Shown piece after piece: positions 53,295 through 62,391 of a DNA stretch of 64,000 nt. A program made the translations under genes and the position numbers. Origin of the DNA: Candidatus Zixiibacteriota bacterium (GTDB lineage Bacteria > Zixibacteria > MSB-5A5 > UBA10806 > 4484-95). The stretch spans positions 33,523-97,522 of the forward strand of contig JAAEQD010000273.1 of assembly GCA_024231855.1 (NCBI GenBank), given 5' to 3'. The notes under the pieces are model-generated. The model was not told the DNA's origin, searched no databases, and was given only the letters and a program-made list of their open reading frames with translations. The stretch's first letter is position 1. Each line of letters opens with the position of its first letter.

Positions 53295-53972
53295 TTACCG
53301 TGGAAAGAGGTAATAAACCTTGGGTTTATTGCCAAACTCCGGATTCAGTACTTGCCCGCGTTCCTTTTTAATCAGGATAGAAATTTCGCTATCGGGATCG
53401 CTGAGGTCGCCGAATGTCCGCGCTTTTGCCGGACAAGCCTGCACGCACGCGGGCTCATCGCCATCGGTGATTTTTTCCCTGCAGAAATCGCACTTGGTGG
53501 CAACGCCGACACCCGATTTTTCTTCCCACGCTTTTTTCTGAAACTCTTCCAGCGGCGTAAGATCCAGGCCATCGGGGAAATAGCTTTCCCATTTCTCCAC
53601 GCTATAACGCGAGCCGTAGGGGCAAGCCATGACACAGTATTTACATCCCATACATTTGTCTTTGTCTACGATCACGATCCCATCATCCATTTGTTGCGTG
53701 GCGCCGGTCGGGCAGACTTCCATACACGATGGTTCCTCGCACTGCATGCATAACATCGGCAGGGCTTGACGAACGGTATTCGGATAAGTCCCTACCTCGC
53801 TCATAAGAACACGAGCCCAGAAGACATTCGGGGGCGTGTGGTTAGCTGTTTTACAGGCCATACTGCAGGAATAACACCCATAACATCTTTTAAGATCGAT
53901 GACCATTCCGAATTGCGGCATAGTTGACTCCGATCGTACTTTTTTTTCTGTTTTATCCGCGACCTTGCTCAT
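53295..53972 (-). CDS. 4Fe-4S ferredoxin subunit of molybdoenzyme (four clusters)
   Basis: A 225-residue electron-transfer subunit of the DmsB/PsrB/TtrB type. Four cysteine groups are visible: CYGCYSCSMACK, CMQCEEPSCMEVCP, CMGCKYCVMACP and CDFC with CVQACP, predicting four [4Fe-4S] clusters. No Tat or Sec signal is present; the protein starts MSKVADKTEKKVRSES. It links the catalytic subunit encoded just upstream (7-base gap) to the NrfD membrane subunit downstream. Confidence 0.93.
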   Translation of the reverse strand: MSKVADKTEKKVRSESTMPQFGMVIDLKRCYGCYSCSMACKTANHTPPNVFWARVLMSEVGTYPNTVRQALPMLCMQCEEPSCMEVCPTGATQQMDDGIVIVDKDKCMGCKYCVMACPYGSRYSVEKWESYFPDGLDLTPLEEFQKKAWEEKSGVGVATKCDFCREKITDGDEPACVQACPAKARTFGDLSDPDSEISILIKKERGQVLNPEFGNKPKVYYLFPR

Positions 53973-53979
53973 GATTCGA

Positions 53980-56658
53980 CTAATCCTCCGCCTTGTAAAT
54001 CTTCACTCGGGCGCATATATCCTGGTTAAATGTGAGCGGATCGGTGTGATCCAGATCCATCTCCACCAGGTCATTGAAAAATGTTCCTTTATTCTTGGCA
54101 ATCGGCATATATTTGCCCCAGTGACCGGCCACGGCCGCTATAGCCAGGTGGTGCGGTTCGATACCCTCGCTGAGGGAAACCCAACCCCGTACCTTATGGC
54201 CTTGCGGATTTTCCAGCCAGACTTTGTCACCGTCCTTTATGCCTTTTTCTTCGGCCGTTTTCACATGCATCTGTACGGCATAGACATTCGGGTCTTCCTG
54301 CGAACACTCATCGAGATAAGGATTTTGCTGGGTCATCGAGTTGCAGTGCATGACCGCGCGCCAGTAGAACGTGTTCATGTCGAATTCAGGATCCTCTTCG
54401 GTATGGGTCGGGCAAGGATACCAATCGGCAAGCGCTTTGAAACGGCTCCAGTCGAATTTGAAGAAATCGTTGCCGCCGTATTCTTTCCATTTTTCATCAA
54501 TCTGTTCACCGGAATCGATGAAGTATTCGAAATAAACCGGCACCCGTGAGGGATTGAACCATTTCCAGTAGACATCCTCTTTTTTCTTGGGCCAGGTGAA
54601 AACGCCTTTCTTGCGAACGTGTTCAAGGCCGTGCTCATCGCCAAACCTGTCCCTGAGCAAGCGGTCGGTGATATCCTCCCAGGAATGAATTACGCTGCCA
54701 TCTTCAACCAGCTTGTTTTTCTCTTCCATCTCTCCGCCGTAACGCACACCGATCGAATCATTGAGACCCTTATAGAATTTGCCGTGAATACCCAGACGCT
54801 GGCAAATATCCAGCATGACCTGGTTGAAATCGCGGCGTTCAAAGAGGGGATCGATAACGGGCTGACGGATTGTCCAACCCCAATCGTCCTCGCCTTGAGG
54901 ATGGGAGAAAGTCGAGGGGAAGCTGACAGCCGGCGTGTAACGTTCCAGGTAACAGGCATCGGGTAGAACTATATCCGCCACTGCCTCTTCGAATTCCGTA
55001 ATGTAAAGCTGGAATGAAAATATAAAGTTAAATTTCTTCAGGAATTGTTCTGTTACCGCCTCGGAATTGCCCATTGTCATCACCGAATTGGAGCCGAAAT
55101 TGAGCATAACATCCGGTTTATATGGAATCTTGAATCGCTCCAGCATCTCGAACCATCTCGGGCTGGTGATCGTGAAAGCGTTATAAATTGAGGTCGGGAA
55201 CATATCATGTAAATCAAGCCGGGTCGGCTGTTGAGGTTTGCGCAACGGATACGGTTTATGGTCATAAACCCAGGTTTTGGCAACCAGCAGACCATCGGGA
55301 CACGGATACGGTATCTGGTATGGCTTGCCTGTCTTTTCATAACCGCTACCCACGGAGGCGCCTAAACCGAGCGCCGAGCCATAAGTATCGGCCGCGCCGA
55401 CAATGTGATTGACCATATCAATTGAAAGACAGGTCCAGCCGGAGTTGGTATGTCCCTGGGCGCCTCGGAAGAAGTGAGTGGCGACCGGTCGTTTAGGAAC
55501 CTTCTTGGGTCCTTTGCTGGTCTCGATTGTGACAGTCGATCCGATTTCCGCCGCCTCGCCGAATTCCTTGGCTATACGGCTGACTGAAGCCGCGGGTACC
55601 CAGGTGATTTTCTCGACATATTCCGGCGTATACTTTTTGACATGTTCTTTAAGAAGCTCGAAAGACGGGCGACATTCAGTGCCATCAACGGTGTATTTAC
55701 CGAGCAGAGCGACTTCGTGCGCCTCATCTTCATACTCAACCCGCGTCACGGACGGATCGTTATGGACCTTGGCTTTGTTATCGACGACATCCCATACCAG
55801 CGGCTTGTTTGTTTTTTTATCGCGCATATAACGTCCATCGGAGGGCCGGATCAGGTACGGAGCGTTGGTTTTATACATCAAATATTCAGCGTCATAGATG
55901 CCATGTTCATTGATCAACGAGTTGACCAGTCCCAGGGCCAGCGCGCCATCGGTACCCACGCGGATCGGCACCCATTCGTGAGCCTTGGAAGCCTGAGCGC
56001 TCTGGAAAGGATCGAAAACGACATTCTTGAAGCCCCGAGCTCTGGCATCGGCAACCTGCCCGGCGTTCTGAACCGCTACGTGACCGGCGCCGTGTCCTTT
56101 CGAACAGCCAAAGTTCAGCGCGTAATTACAATTCGCGAAATCGGGAATAATCGACCAGGAAACGTGCATGATTCCGTTCATAAAATGAGCGCCATTGCCG
56201 CAATGCAATCCGCCGCCGGACACCCAGTAATTGGGAGTTCCGAAACCTTTCATGAATCCAATAACGCCGAAACGGATTTCCGAAGCCTGAGTTGTTGTCG
56301 CCTGGAAAAACGCTCCACGCGGATCGCGTTCCTGGCATTCTTTCAGTTTTTGAACAATAGTATCGAGCGCTTCTTCCCAGGAGATTCGAACGAACTTGGG
56401 ATCGACTCCAAGTCCTTTCTCGGGATTTGTACGCTTCAAGGGGTAATTTACCCGGTATGGATCATACAATAAATGCTGCCCGGCAAGGCCTTTAACACAA
56501 ATATGTCCCCTGCCTGTCGGGGCATCGGGATTTCCCGCCATCTCGGTAATAATACCGTTTTGCCGGCGAACCTTTATGCCGCACATGCAATAGCATTGCC
56601 CACAACTCGTCGGGATCCAAACATCTTCTTTTATATTGGTCTTAGGTGCAACGGCCAT
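53980..56658 (-). CDS. Molybdopterin oxidoreductase catalytic subunit (DMSO reductase family)
   Basis: An 892-residue bis-MGD enzyme. An N-terminal [4Fe-4S] site reads CGQCYCMC (CX2CX3C) with a fourth Cys in GHICVKG. The Mo ligand is probably the Cys in GGGLHCGNGAHFMNG (~residue 165). A C-terminal molydop-binding domain (VYAVQMHVKTAEEKGIKDGDKVWLENP) completes the fold. No Tat signal: the mature start MAVAPKTNIKEDVWIPT begins directly. Start: ATG at 56658 after AAGGAGG with 8-base spacing; the upstream in-frame extension lacks an SD. The substrate could be a sulfur, arsenic or other oxyanion; I cannot decide. Confidence 0.9.
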   Translation of the reverse strand: MAVAPKTNIKEDVWIPTSCGQCYCMCGIKVRRQNGIITEMAGNPDAPTGRGHICVKGLAGQHLLYDPYRVNYPLKRTNPEKGLGVDPKFVRISWEEALDTIVQKLKECQERDPRGAFFQATTTQASEIRFGVIGFMKGFGTPNYWVSGGGLHCGNGAHFMNGIMHVSWSIIPDFANCNYALNFGCSKGHGAGHVAVQNAGQVADARARGFKNVVFDPFQSAQASKAHEWVPIRVGTDGALALGLVNSLINEHGIYDAEYLMYKTNAPYLIRPSDGRYMRDKKTNKPLVWDVVDNKAKVHNDPSVTRVEYEDEAHEVALLGKYTVDGTECRPSFELLKEHVKKYTPEYVEKITWVPAASVSRIAKEFGEAAEIGSTVTIETSKGPKKVPKRPVATHFFRGAQGHTNSGWTCLSIDMVNHIVGAADTYGSALGLGASVGSGYEKTGKPYQIPYPCPDGLLVAKTWVYDHKPYPLRKPQQPTRLDLHDMFPTSIYNAFTITSPRWFEMLERFKIPYKPDVMLNFGSNSVMTMGNSEAVTEQFLKKFNFIFSFQLYITEFEEAVADIVLPDACYLERYTPAVSFPSTFSHPQGEDDWGWTIRQPVIDPLFERRDFNQVMLDICQRLGIHGKFYKGLNDSIGVRYGGEMEEKNKLVEDGSVIHSWEDITDRLLRDRFGDEHGLEHVRKKGVFTWPKKKEDVYWKWFNPSRVPVYFEYFIDSGEQIDEKWKEYGGNDFFKFDWSRFKALADWYPCPTHTEEDPEFDMNTFYWRAVMHCNSMTQQNPYLDECSQEDPNVYAVQMHVKTAEEKGIKDGDKVWLENPQGHKVRGWVSLSEGIEPHHLAIAAVAGHWGKYMPIAKNKGTFFNDLVEMDLDHTDPLTFNQDICARVKIYKAED

Positions 56659-56982
56659 AGATCGCTCCTCCTTCGAATCGGTTTTCCCCGGCCATTCACG
56701 GAGAATAATAATATGCCATAATACACATCGCAAATCTTCATGTCAAACATTTTCTAAAGCGTTCAAACAAAGTGAGATAATACTATTAAAAACCATGTTA
56801 AAACGATTGTCATAACGGGTAATTATTATCGATGGCTATCTACGATCCGTATTATTTGCCGCTTACGGCTTCTTATACAATCAATATATATTGGTAAGGT
56901 ATTTAGACCAGGCATTGGTCTCGGAAAAATACCCGTCTGCCCCGATTTTTTCGGTTATTTTTTGCCCGACAGATCGACTCGA
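56659..56982. other. Intergenic region upstream of the molybdoenzyme operon
   Basis: About 320 bases between the ppsR-like gene end and the molybdoenzyme start, both on the - strand. It contains the promoter at 56718-56746. The rest is AT-rich with no gene seen. Confidence 0.4.
56718..56746 (-). promoter_or_regulatory. Sigma70-like promoter of the molybdoenzyme operon
   Basis: On the - strand TTGACA, 17 bases, TATTAT, about 59 bases before the start codon at 56658. An excellent match. Confidence 0.75.
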
Positions 56983-57837
56983 TCAGCGTTTGTAACCAAT
57001 ATATTCCATGATCTCTATCGAGATTTCCTCTATAGCCCTTCGCGTAACATCAACCACTTGCCATTTGTGGGCTTCAAATAGTTGCGTACTAAACCGGAAT
57101 TCCTGGGTTACCTTTCTTATATCATAGTAATCCATTAACTCGCCAAGTTGTTCTGAGCCGCCGACCAGGATTTTGGATCGACTTTCCCTAATCGACGCCA
57201 GGGTATCAGGCTGCATAATAAGCCCCACTATTTTCCTGGTTTTCACGCATAGCAACCGACGAAGAACTCTCTCCACCCAGGTTGGGTCCGGTACTAAAGG
57301 AATATTAGCCATATTCAGACCAAAGTTGCAGGCCAGATACATGCTTATAGGAGTCTTACATGTCCGCGAAATTCCCAGTAAAACCACATCCGCTCTCTCG
57401 ATCTCATCACCACGCCCATCATCGTGACGGACCGCGTAATCGATGGCGTCGATCTTTCTATAATAATTATCATTTACGATTTGCAATTTCCCCGGCATGT
57501 AGTCGGGGTGTACCCCCAGGAATTTGGAGGTTACGTCCAGCATCGGCTTGAGAACGTTTAGATGTATAACCCGTCGTTTGGACAGCTTCGTGGACAAGTA
57601 CTCAGCCAAATCCTTGGAAATGATAGAGAACAGAACCAGGTAATCATCCTTAATCTGCTTGAGGACTTCGTTTATACTTTTCCTGCTACGCACATTTTGA
57701 AAAGTATTAATCAATGAAAACGATATATCCTTTTCGTAGTACTGGATCAAAACCGCGTCCATCAACCGATGAGCGGTTTTACCGGTACCGTCAGAGATAA
57801 TTACGATGTTTTTTATTTCATCCAATTCCTGTTCCAT
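56983..57837 (-). CDS. ppsR: Pyruvate, phosphate dikinase / PEP synthase regulatory protein (DUF299)
   Basis: A 284-residue bifunctional kinase/pyrophosphorylase that inactivates or reactivates PEP synthase or PPDK. The P-loop-like segment is IVIISDGTGKTAHRLMDAVL (~12-31), and the second conserved block is DVVLLGISRTCKTPISMYLA (~150-169), close to the canonical GVSRTSKTPLS. NIPLVPDPTWV and the C-terminal WQVVDVTRRAIEEIS match the family. Start: ATG at 57837; the SD is weak and an upstream TTG at 57861 would add eight residues. The target enzyme is not encoded here. Confidence 0.92.
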   Translation of the reverse strand: MEQELDEIKNIVIISDGTGKTAHRLMDAVLIQYYEKDISFSLINTFQNVRSRKSINEVLKQIKDDYLVLFSIISKDLAEYLSTKLSKRRVIHLNVLKPMLDVTSKFLGVHPDYMPGKLQIVNDNYYRKIDAIDYAVRHDDGRGDEIERADVVLLGISRTCKTPISMYLACNFGLNMANIPLVPDPTWVERVLRRLLCVKTRKIVGLIMQPDTLASIRESRSKILVGGSEQLGELMDYYDIRKVTQEFRFSTQLFEAHKWQVVDVTRRAIEEISIEIMEYIGYKR

Positions 57838-58026
57838 GATCTTAATATAAATATATATCAATCAAAATGAAAATAAAATTCCTATGTTTTTAAAATAATC
57901 GAGATACTCGCCAAACCTGTTTCATGGGCAGATCTCATTTGGCAACCATATTTGGCCATGACAAATGAATATTAGGTGTGTTCATTTGAATTAGGCTATA
58001 TGATCTTCGACGATTTTCTTAAATCC

Positions 58027-60198
58027 CTATTCAATGTCTTTGCTGCCATAATTCACGCCAAGCCGATCAAATAAAAAGGTCATGATATCAGCTTTTTGAT
58101 CGAGACTGGCACTTAGTGAACTGCCAATCCCGTGACCGGCTCCTTCGCTCATTCTTAGCAGCACCATAGTCCGCGGATCAGCTATAGTTTGAAGACGCGC
58201 CGCCATCTTACGCGAGTTACCGGCGCCGACTCGATAATCGTTAACATCGGCTGTAAAAAGCACATCCGGATAGCGGACGCCCTGCTTGATACTATGATAA
58301 GGTGAATAGGCATAGAGCGCTTTAAACTGGTCGGGATCGGTGACCGAGCCATATTCCGTAACATTAAATACGCCGTTTGGTTCTGATTCAAAGCGAAGCA
58401 TGTCCAGCACGCCCTTCATGCACACAACAGCCTTAAAAAGCTCGGGATTCTGGGTCATCGTGGCGCCTACCAGGAGACCACCGTTGCTTCCGCCCATTAT
58501 AGCCAGTTTCGAGGGATTGGTATAACCATTGTCAATCAAGTATCGCGCGCAGGCCGCGAAATCATCGAAGACGTTTTGCTTATTGGTTAGATTGCCCGAC
58601 AGATGCCATTGTTCACCGAACTCACCACCGCCGCGGATGTTGGCTGTTACATAGATGACACCGTTATTCAGGTAGATACTCCGATCACGCTTGAACCAGG
58701 GCGTTTGGCTGGAACCATATCCGCCATAGCCGTAAAGAATAGTCGGATTAGTACCATCAAGTTTGGTTCCTTTGTTGCGTAAGATATTTATGGGTACGCG
58801 AGTACCGTCTTTTGAAAACGCGATTTCGCGTATCACTTCAACATCGCTGAAATCAGCTATCGATGTCACAACCATGGCTGTCTTTCGCGGTAATTCTTCC
58901 GCGGGATCGTATGAATAGACAACGGATGGCTCCGTATAGCTGGAGTTGGTGAAAATAATTATATCCCCTTCTAACCCGGTTAAGCCCCACGCCGATGATA
59001 CCGGCAACAACGGCACCCGCGTTTCTGAGTGATCTATCAGATCTATTACGCGAATTTGTGATGGACCTCCCATCATATCCCGCACGTAAAGCTTGGTCTT
59101 GGTCGGCAGGAAAGATCGAATAACATTACTACCTTCAGCCACGATCATCCTGGCTTGTGAAAGTTTAGTCCGGCCCGGAGCCAGGTAAAGGATTTTTCCA
59201 TATGATGCGTCCCTATGCGAGAGCAAATACAGGGAATTATCCAGGCCAAATAGAACATCGGGAATATCATCCTCAAACCGCGTAACCTGCGTCCATTTTC
59301 CCGAAGGATTTAGTAAATAGTGAGCGTATTCTCCCCCATCCCCATTAGCAACACCGGCAATTATATATTCCGAATCGTCCGAAGATTCAAAATACACTTC
59401 GGCGATCTTGGGGAACTCTTTGCCTATAACGTAGATATCCTCTTCGGTTGGCTTACCCAAGTCGTGATAATACACCTGTTGATAGAATCGTAATTCGTCG
59501 GCGGGGCGTTCTTTTTCCCGCGGGTAATGTGTGTAATAGAATCCGCTGCCGTCGGCTTTCCAGGCTACATCCCCTCCGGCCGTGGGTCCATTAACGCGAG
59601 GGACATAATCAGATAATTTCTTGCCGGTCTCAACCTCAAAAATGTAAATATCACCGTCCTCGGTTCCGCCCTTGGAGAGAGACACGGCAACCAAACCAGC
59701 GTTGGGGGAGACTTCGAAAAAATCAATTGAAGTTAATCCTGTCGTATCTAAATCATTGGGGTCGAGAATCACCTTCTCGGTACCAAGATCAGATGGTGTA
59801 TCTAATGCCACCAATAGCGGCTGTTCTTTTGGGGGCTGGTCTTTGATGGCAAAGAGCTTTCCACCTTTATAATGGAATTTAGAGTATTCCGGTGATGATT
59901 CCGTGTACAAAGCTTTCAAATGTTGAGCTATATTTTCGCGATATGATATCTTATCCAGGTACCGACTGGTGTGAGAGGTTTGAGCTTCATCCCAACGGCT
60001 GACATCCGAGGCTTGCCCATTTTCAAGCCATCTATAATTATCAACCACCTCGACTCCGTGATATGTATCAGTAACCGGTATAATTAACGTCTCCGGAACT
60101 TGAGATGAACCGTTTGAGCAACCCATGGGTAATAAATGCGCGACAAGAACAATTACAAACAGTTTCAAATTATTTCTTACGAAATCCACGATAGTCAT
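58027..60198 (-). CDS. Lipoprotein prolyl oligopeptidase (S9A)
   Basis: A 723-residue serine peptidase. A lipoprotein signal ends LLPMGCSNG. A seven-bladed propeller region (~60-440) begins with YHGVEVVDNYRWLENG, typical of S9A. The hydrolase domain holds the Ser in IMGGSNGGLLVG, the Asp in TADVNDYRVGAGNSRKM and the His in EGAGHGIG, the standard triad. It cleaves proline-containing oligopeptides, here on the outer or periplasmic face. Start: ATG at 60198, with GAGGAG 7 bases before; the 25-codon upstream extension is unlikely. Confidence 0.92.
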   Translation of the reverse strand: MTIVDFVRNNLKLFVIVLVAHLLPMGCSNGSSQVPETLIIPVTDTYHGVEVVDNYRWLENGQASDVSRWDEAQTSHTSRYLDKISYRENIAQHLKALYTESSPEYSKFHYKGGKLFAIKDQPPKEQPLLVALDTPSDLGTEKVILDPNDLDTTGLTSIDFFEVSPNAGLVAVSLSKGGTEDGDIYIFEVETGKKLSDYVPRVNGPTAGGDVAWKADGSGFYYTHYPREKERPADELRFYQQVYYHDLGKPTEEDIYVIGKEFPKIAEVYFESSDDSEYIIAGVANGDGGEYAHYLLNPSGKWTQVTRFEDDIPDVLFGLDNSLYLLSHRDASYGKILYLAPGRTKLSQARMIVAEGSNVIRSFLPTKTKLYVRDMMGGPSQIRVIDLIDHSETRVPLLPVSSAWGLTGLEGDIIIFTNSSYTEPSVVYSYDPAEELPRKTAMVVTSIADFSDVEVIREIAFSKDGTRVPINILRNKGTKLDGTNPTILYGYGGYGSSQTPWFKRDRSIYLNNGVIYVTANIRGGGEFGEQWHLSGNLTNKQNVFDDFAACARYLIDNGYTNPSKLAIMGGSNGGLLVGATMTQNPELFKAVVCMKGVLDMLRFESEPNGVFNVTEYGSVTDPDQFKALYAYSPYHSIKQGVRYPDVLFTADVNDYRVGAGNSRKMAARLQTIADPRTMVLLRMSEGAGHGIGSSLSASLDQKADIMTFLFDRLGVNYGSKDIE

Positions 60199-60450
60199 AA
60201 ATAATCTCCTCAATTCAAATTTCCGGTTGTAACTATAACTAACTGTAAATTTTATACTCCCACCGATTCTCATATTAATCTATGATATTTTCGATAATCT
60301 ATCAAATATAAAAACATCTCAAACGGGATACGGTGATTCATGGCATCTGAACATTAAAAACAAATGGACCCAAACTCAACAAAGTATATTTGAAGCTGCC
60401 GTTTTCGTTATCAAAAACAATGGCTTGCCTGATTAGAACTGTTCCGCTAC

Positions 60451-62307
60451 CTATCCAGGTTCACCCAGAGTTCGGTTAATCGTTATTAGAAGGCTGTCAA
60501 AATCCACCGGCTTGAAAATAACGTCGCTGAGACCAATATCATCAGGGAGCGACGAACCGCTTTCGCTGAGTAGAATAATTTTCAAATCGGGATAATCCAG
60601 TTTTATTTTAAAGAATAGGCTTCTGCCGCTTTGGTGGGGCAACGATAAATTAAGCAAAATCGCGTCTGGTTTGTTGCTATGGATATATTCCCAGGCGTTT
60701 TCGCTGTTGAACATCGTCGAGGTCTTGAAACCTTCATTTATAAGTACAGTAGAAAAAGAATTGGTGAACTCCTCATCGTCATCGATCAACAAAATATGAG
60801 TCTGTTGCTGTGTCTCCAAAGATGGTGTAGTTGTGATCGGCATACCCATCATGGGCCAGATAAACCAGACAAAAAATGCCAGGACAATCATTAAAAGTAC
60901 GCTTCCGGGAATACCGTACTTAAAAAACTCACCGCTCGTGAATTGTTTGCTTTCATAAGCGATAGCATTGGGCGCGGCCCCTACTAATAAGAGAAACGGC
61001 ATACCGGCGACGGTCAGAGCGGAAAACAGGATGACCTCGGGAGCGACTCCCAGATAAGGCGCGATAACCAGGGCGACCGGCAAAGATATAGCGATAGCGG
61101 CAACATTCATTATGAAATTGGTCATTATCAAAACAAAAAACGATACGCCCATGACGAATACGAACCAGTGAGCGTCTTCCAGTATTCCCAGCCATTTGAT
61201 AGCCAGCCAACTAGCCGCTCCGGTCTGCCATAGACACAACCCGATACTCATCGCCCCGCCGAAAAGAAGCACTATATTCCAGGGTATTTTCTCAAGATCC
61301 TCGATCGATAGTATTTTTAAAACAAAAAACAGAACTGTCGAAACAAGGATTATAGCGCTTTTGTTGACGCCGGCCAGGGCGGGAATAAACGAACGCAGAG
61401 CCATAGTCGCGATACAGGCAAATACTATAATAAGGGTAATTATCTCGGTTTTGGTTATTGAGCCAAGATTGACGTTCAAATCGTGAACTCTTTCTCTCAA
61501 ACCGGGAATAGTTTTTTGCTCGGGCTTGAAAAAGACCATGAAAAATCCCCATAACAGTATCGTCATTACAATGCCGATTGGGGCCATATAATAGGTGAGT
61601 TCGAAAAACGCAACATCGCGGCCGACAATATCCTTGAAAAAGCCAAGGGCAACCGCGCCGCGCGCGGCTCCAAGCAGCGTGATAATACTTCCCGCGCCGG
61701 CTACAAACGCCATCCCCATAAACAAGCCCTTGCCGAATTTCGTGGGCTTGTTTTCTTCATCGTAAAGGGCATAAATCGCCACCAAAAGCGGATACAACGC
61801 CGCGGCTACGGCGGTATGGGCCATGATCAGAGTTAAGGCGGCGGTCATAATAAAACTGCCCAGATATATCATGCTGGTGCGTTCGCCGACAAGGGCCAGC
61901 ATTTTGTAGGCCATTCGTTTGGTTAGGCCTGTTTTGGAAAACGACATGCCGATGACAATCGAACCGATAATGAACCATACCGACGGTACCATGAAATCGC
62001 TGAAAGCGGTTTCGGCCGGCCTGATTAAAAATAATGCTTGAACAACGCCGATAGTGATACTGGTGATACCGATTGGAACGACCTCAAATACCCACCAGGT
62101 GGCGGCCAGAAGAAACAGGCCCAGGGCTGCTTTGCCTTCGCGTGAAAGATTAAAGACCTCGCCTTGAGGATCAACGGCATTAGGCCAATCGGGAGACAGA
62201 TAGACAAGAAAAAATAGAAAAATACCGAAGAGGGTAAAAAAGAGACGCTTATAATCGAAACGACGCGCGCCAAAAGCGAGGGAAATTTCGTGGGGGTTTT
62301 GGTCCAG
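60451..62307 (-). CDS. DASS-family anion transporter fused to a C-terminal pseudo-receiver domain
   Basis: A 618-residue protein. Residues ~15-490 are a DASS/SLC13 transporter with about 12 membrane segments (FMVPSVWFIIGSIVIGMSFS, the FVMGVSFFVLIMTNFIMN segment, VGAAPNAIAYESKQFTSGEFF near the end). Residues 503-618 form a response-regulator receiver fold: acidic DDD at 509-511 and the KP pair at K599. The phospho-acceptor position is Asn, N553 in AILLNLSLPHQSG, so phosphorylation seems impossible. The start is probably CTG at 62307 after AGGAGG (8 bases); no ATG, GTG or TTG exists in frame before 61992, and the preceding ~100 residues encode a real DASS N-terminus. Confidence 0.85.
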   Translation of the reverse strand: MDQNPHEISLAFGARRFDYKRLFFTLFGIFLFFLVYLSPDWPNAVDPQGEVFNLSREGKAALGLFLLAATWWVFEVVPIGITSITIGVVQALFLIRPAETAFSDFMVPSVWFIIGSIVIGMSFSKTGLTKRMAYKMLALVGERTSMIYLGSFIMTAALTLIMAHTAVAAALYPLLVAIYALYDEENKPTKFGKGLFMGMAFVAGAGSIITLLGAARGAVALGFFKDIVGRDVAFFELTYYMAPIGIVMTILLWGFFMVFFKPEQKTIPGLRERVHDLNVNLGSITKTEIITLIIVFACIATMALRSFIPALAGVNKSAIILVSTVLFFVLKILSIEDLEKIPWNIVLLFGGAMSIGLCLWQTGAASWLAIKWLGILEDAHWFVFVMGVSFFVLIMTNFIMNVAAIAISLPVALVIAPYLGVAPEVILFSALTVAGMPFLLLVGAAPNAIAYESKQFTSGEFFKYGIPGSVLLMIVLAFFVWFIWPMMGMPITTTPSLETQQQTHILLIDDDEEFTNSFSTVLINEGFKTSTMFNSENAWEYIHSNKPDAILLNLSLPHQSGRSLFFKIKLDYPDLKIILLSESGSSLPDDIGLSDVIFKPVDFDSLLITINRTLGEPG

Positions 62308-62391
62308 TCCGTTAACCTCCTGTTACAATGCTCTCACCTTGATTTCAAATAAAATACATTGTTAAATTTTTCACAAGTTAAAAAATAAAAA

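Noticed and set aside
55642..56472. 276-codon + frame
   Set aside because: Antisense shadow of the molybdopterin oxidoreductase catalytic subunit.
62025..62273. 82-codon - frame before the DASS-receiver gene
   Set aside because: It is a shifted frame of the true transporter N-terminus, which reads correctly in the frame starting at CTG 62307.
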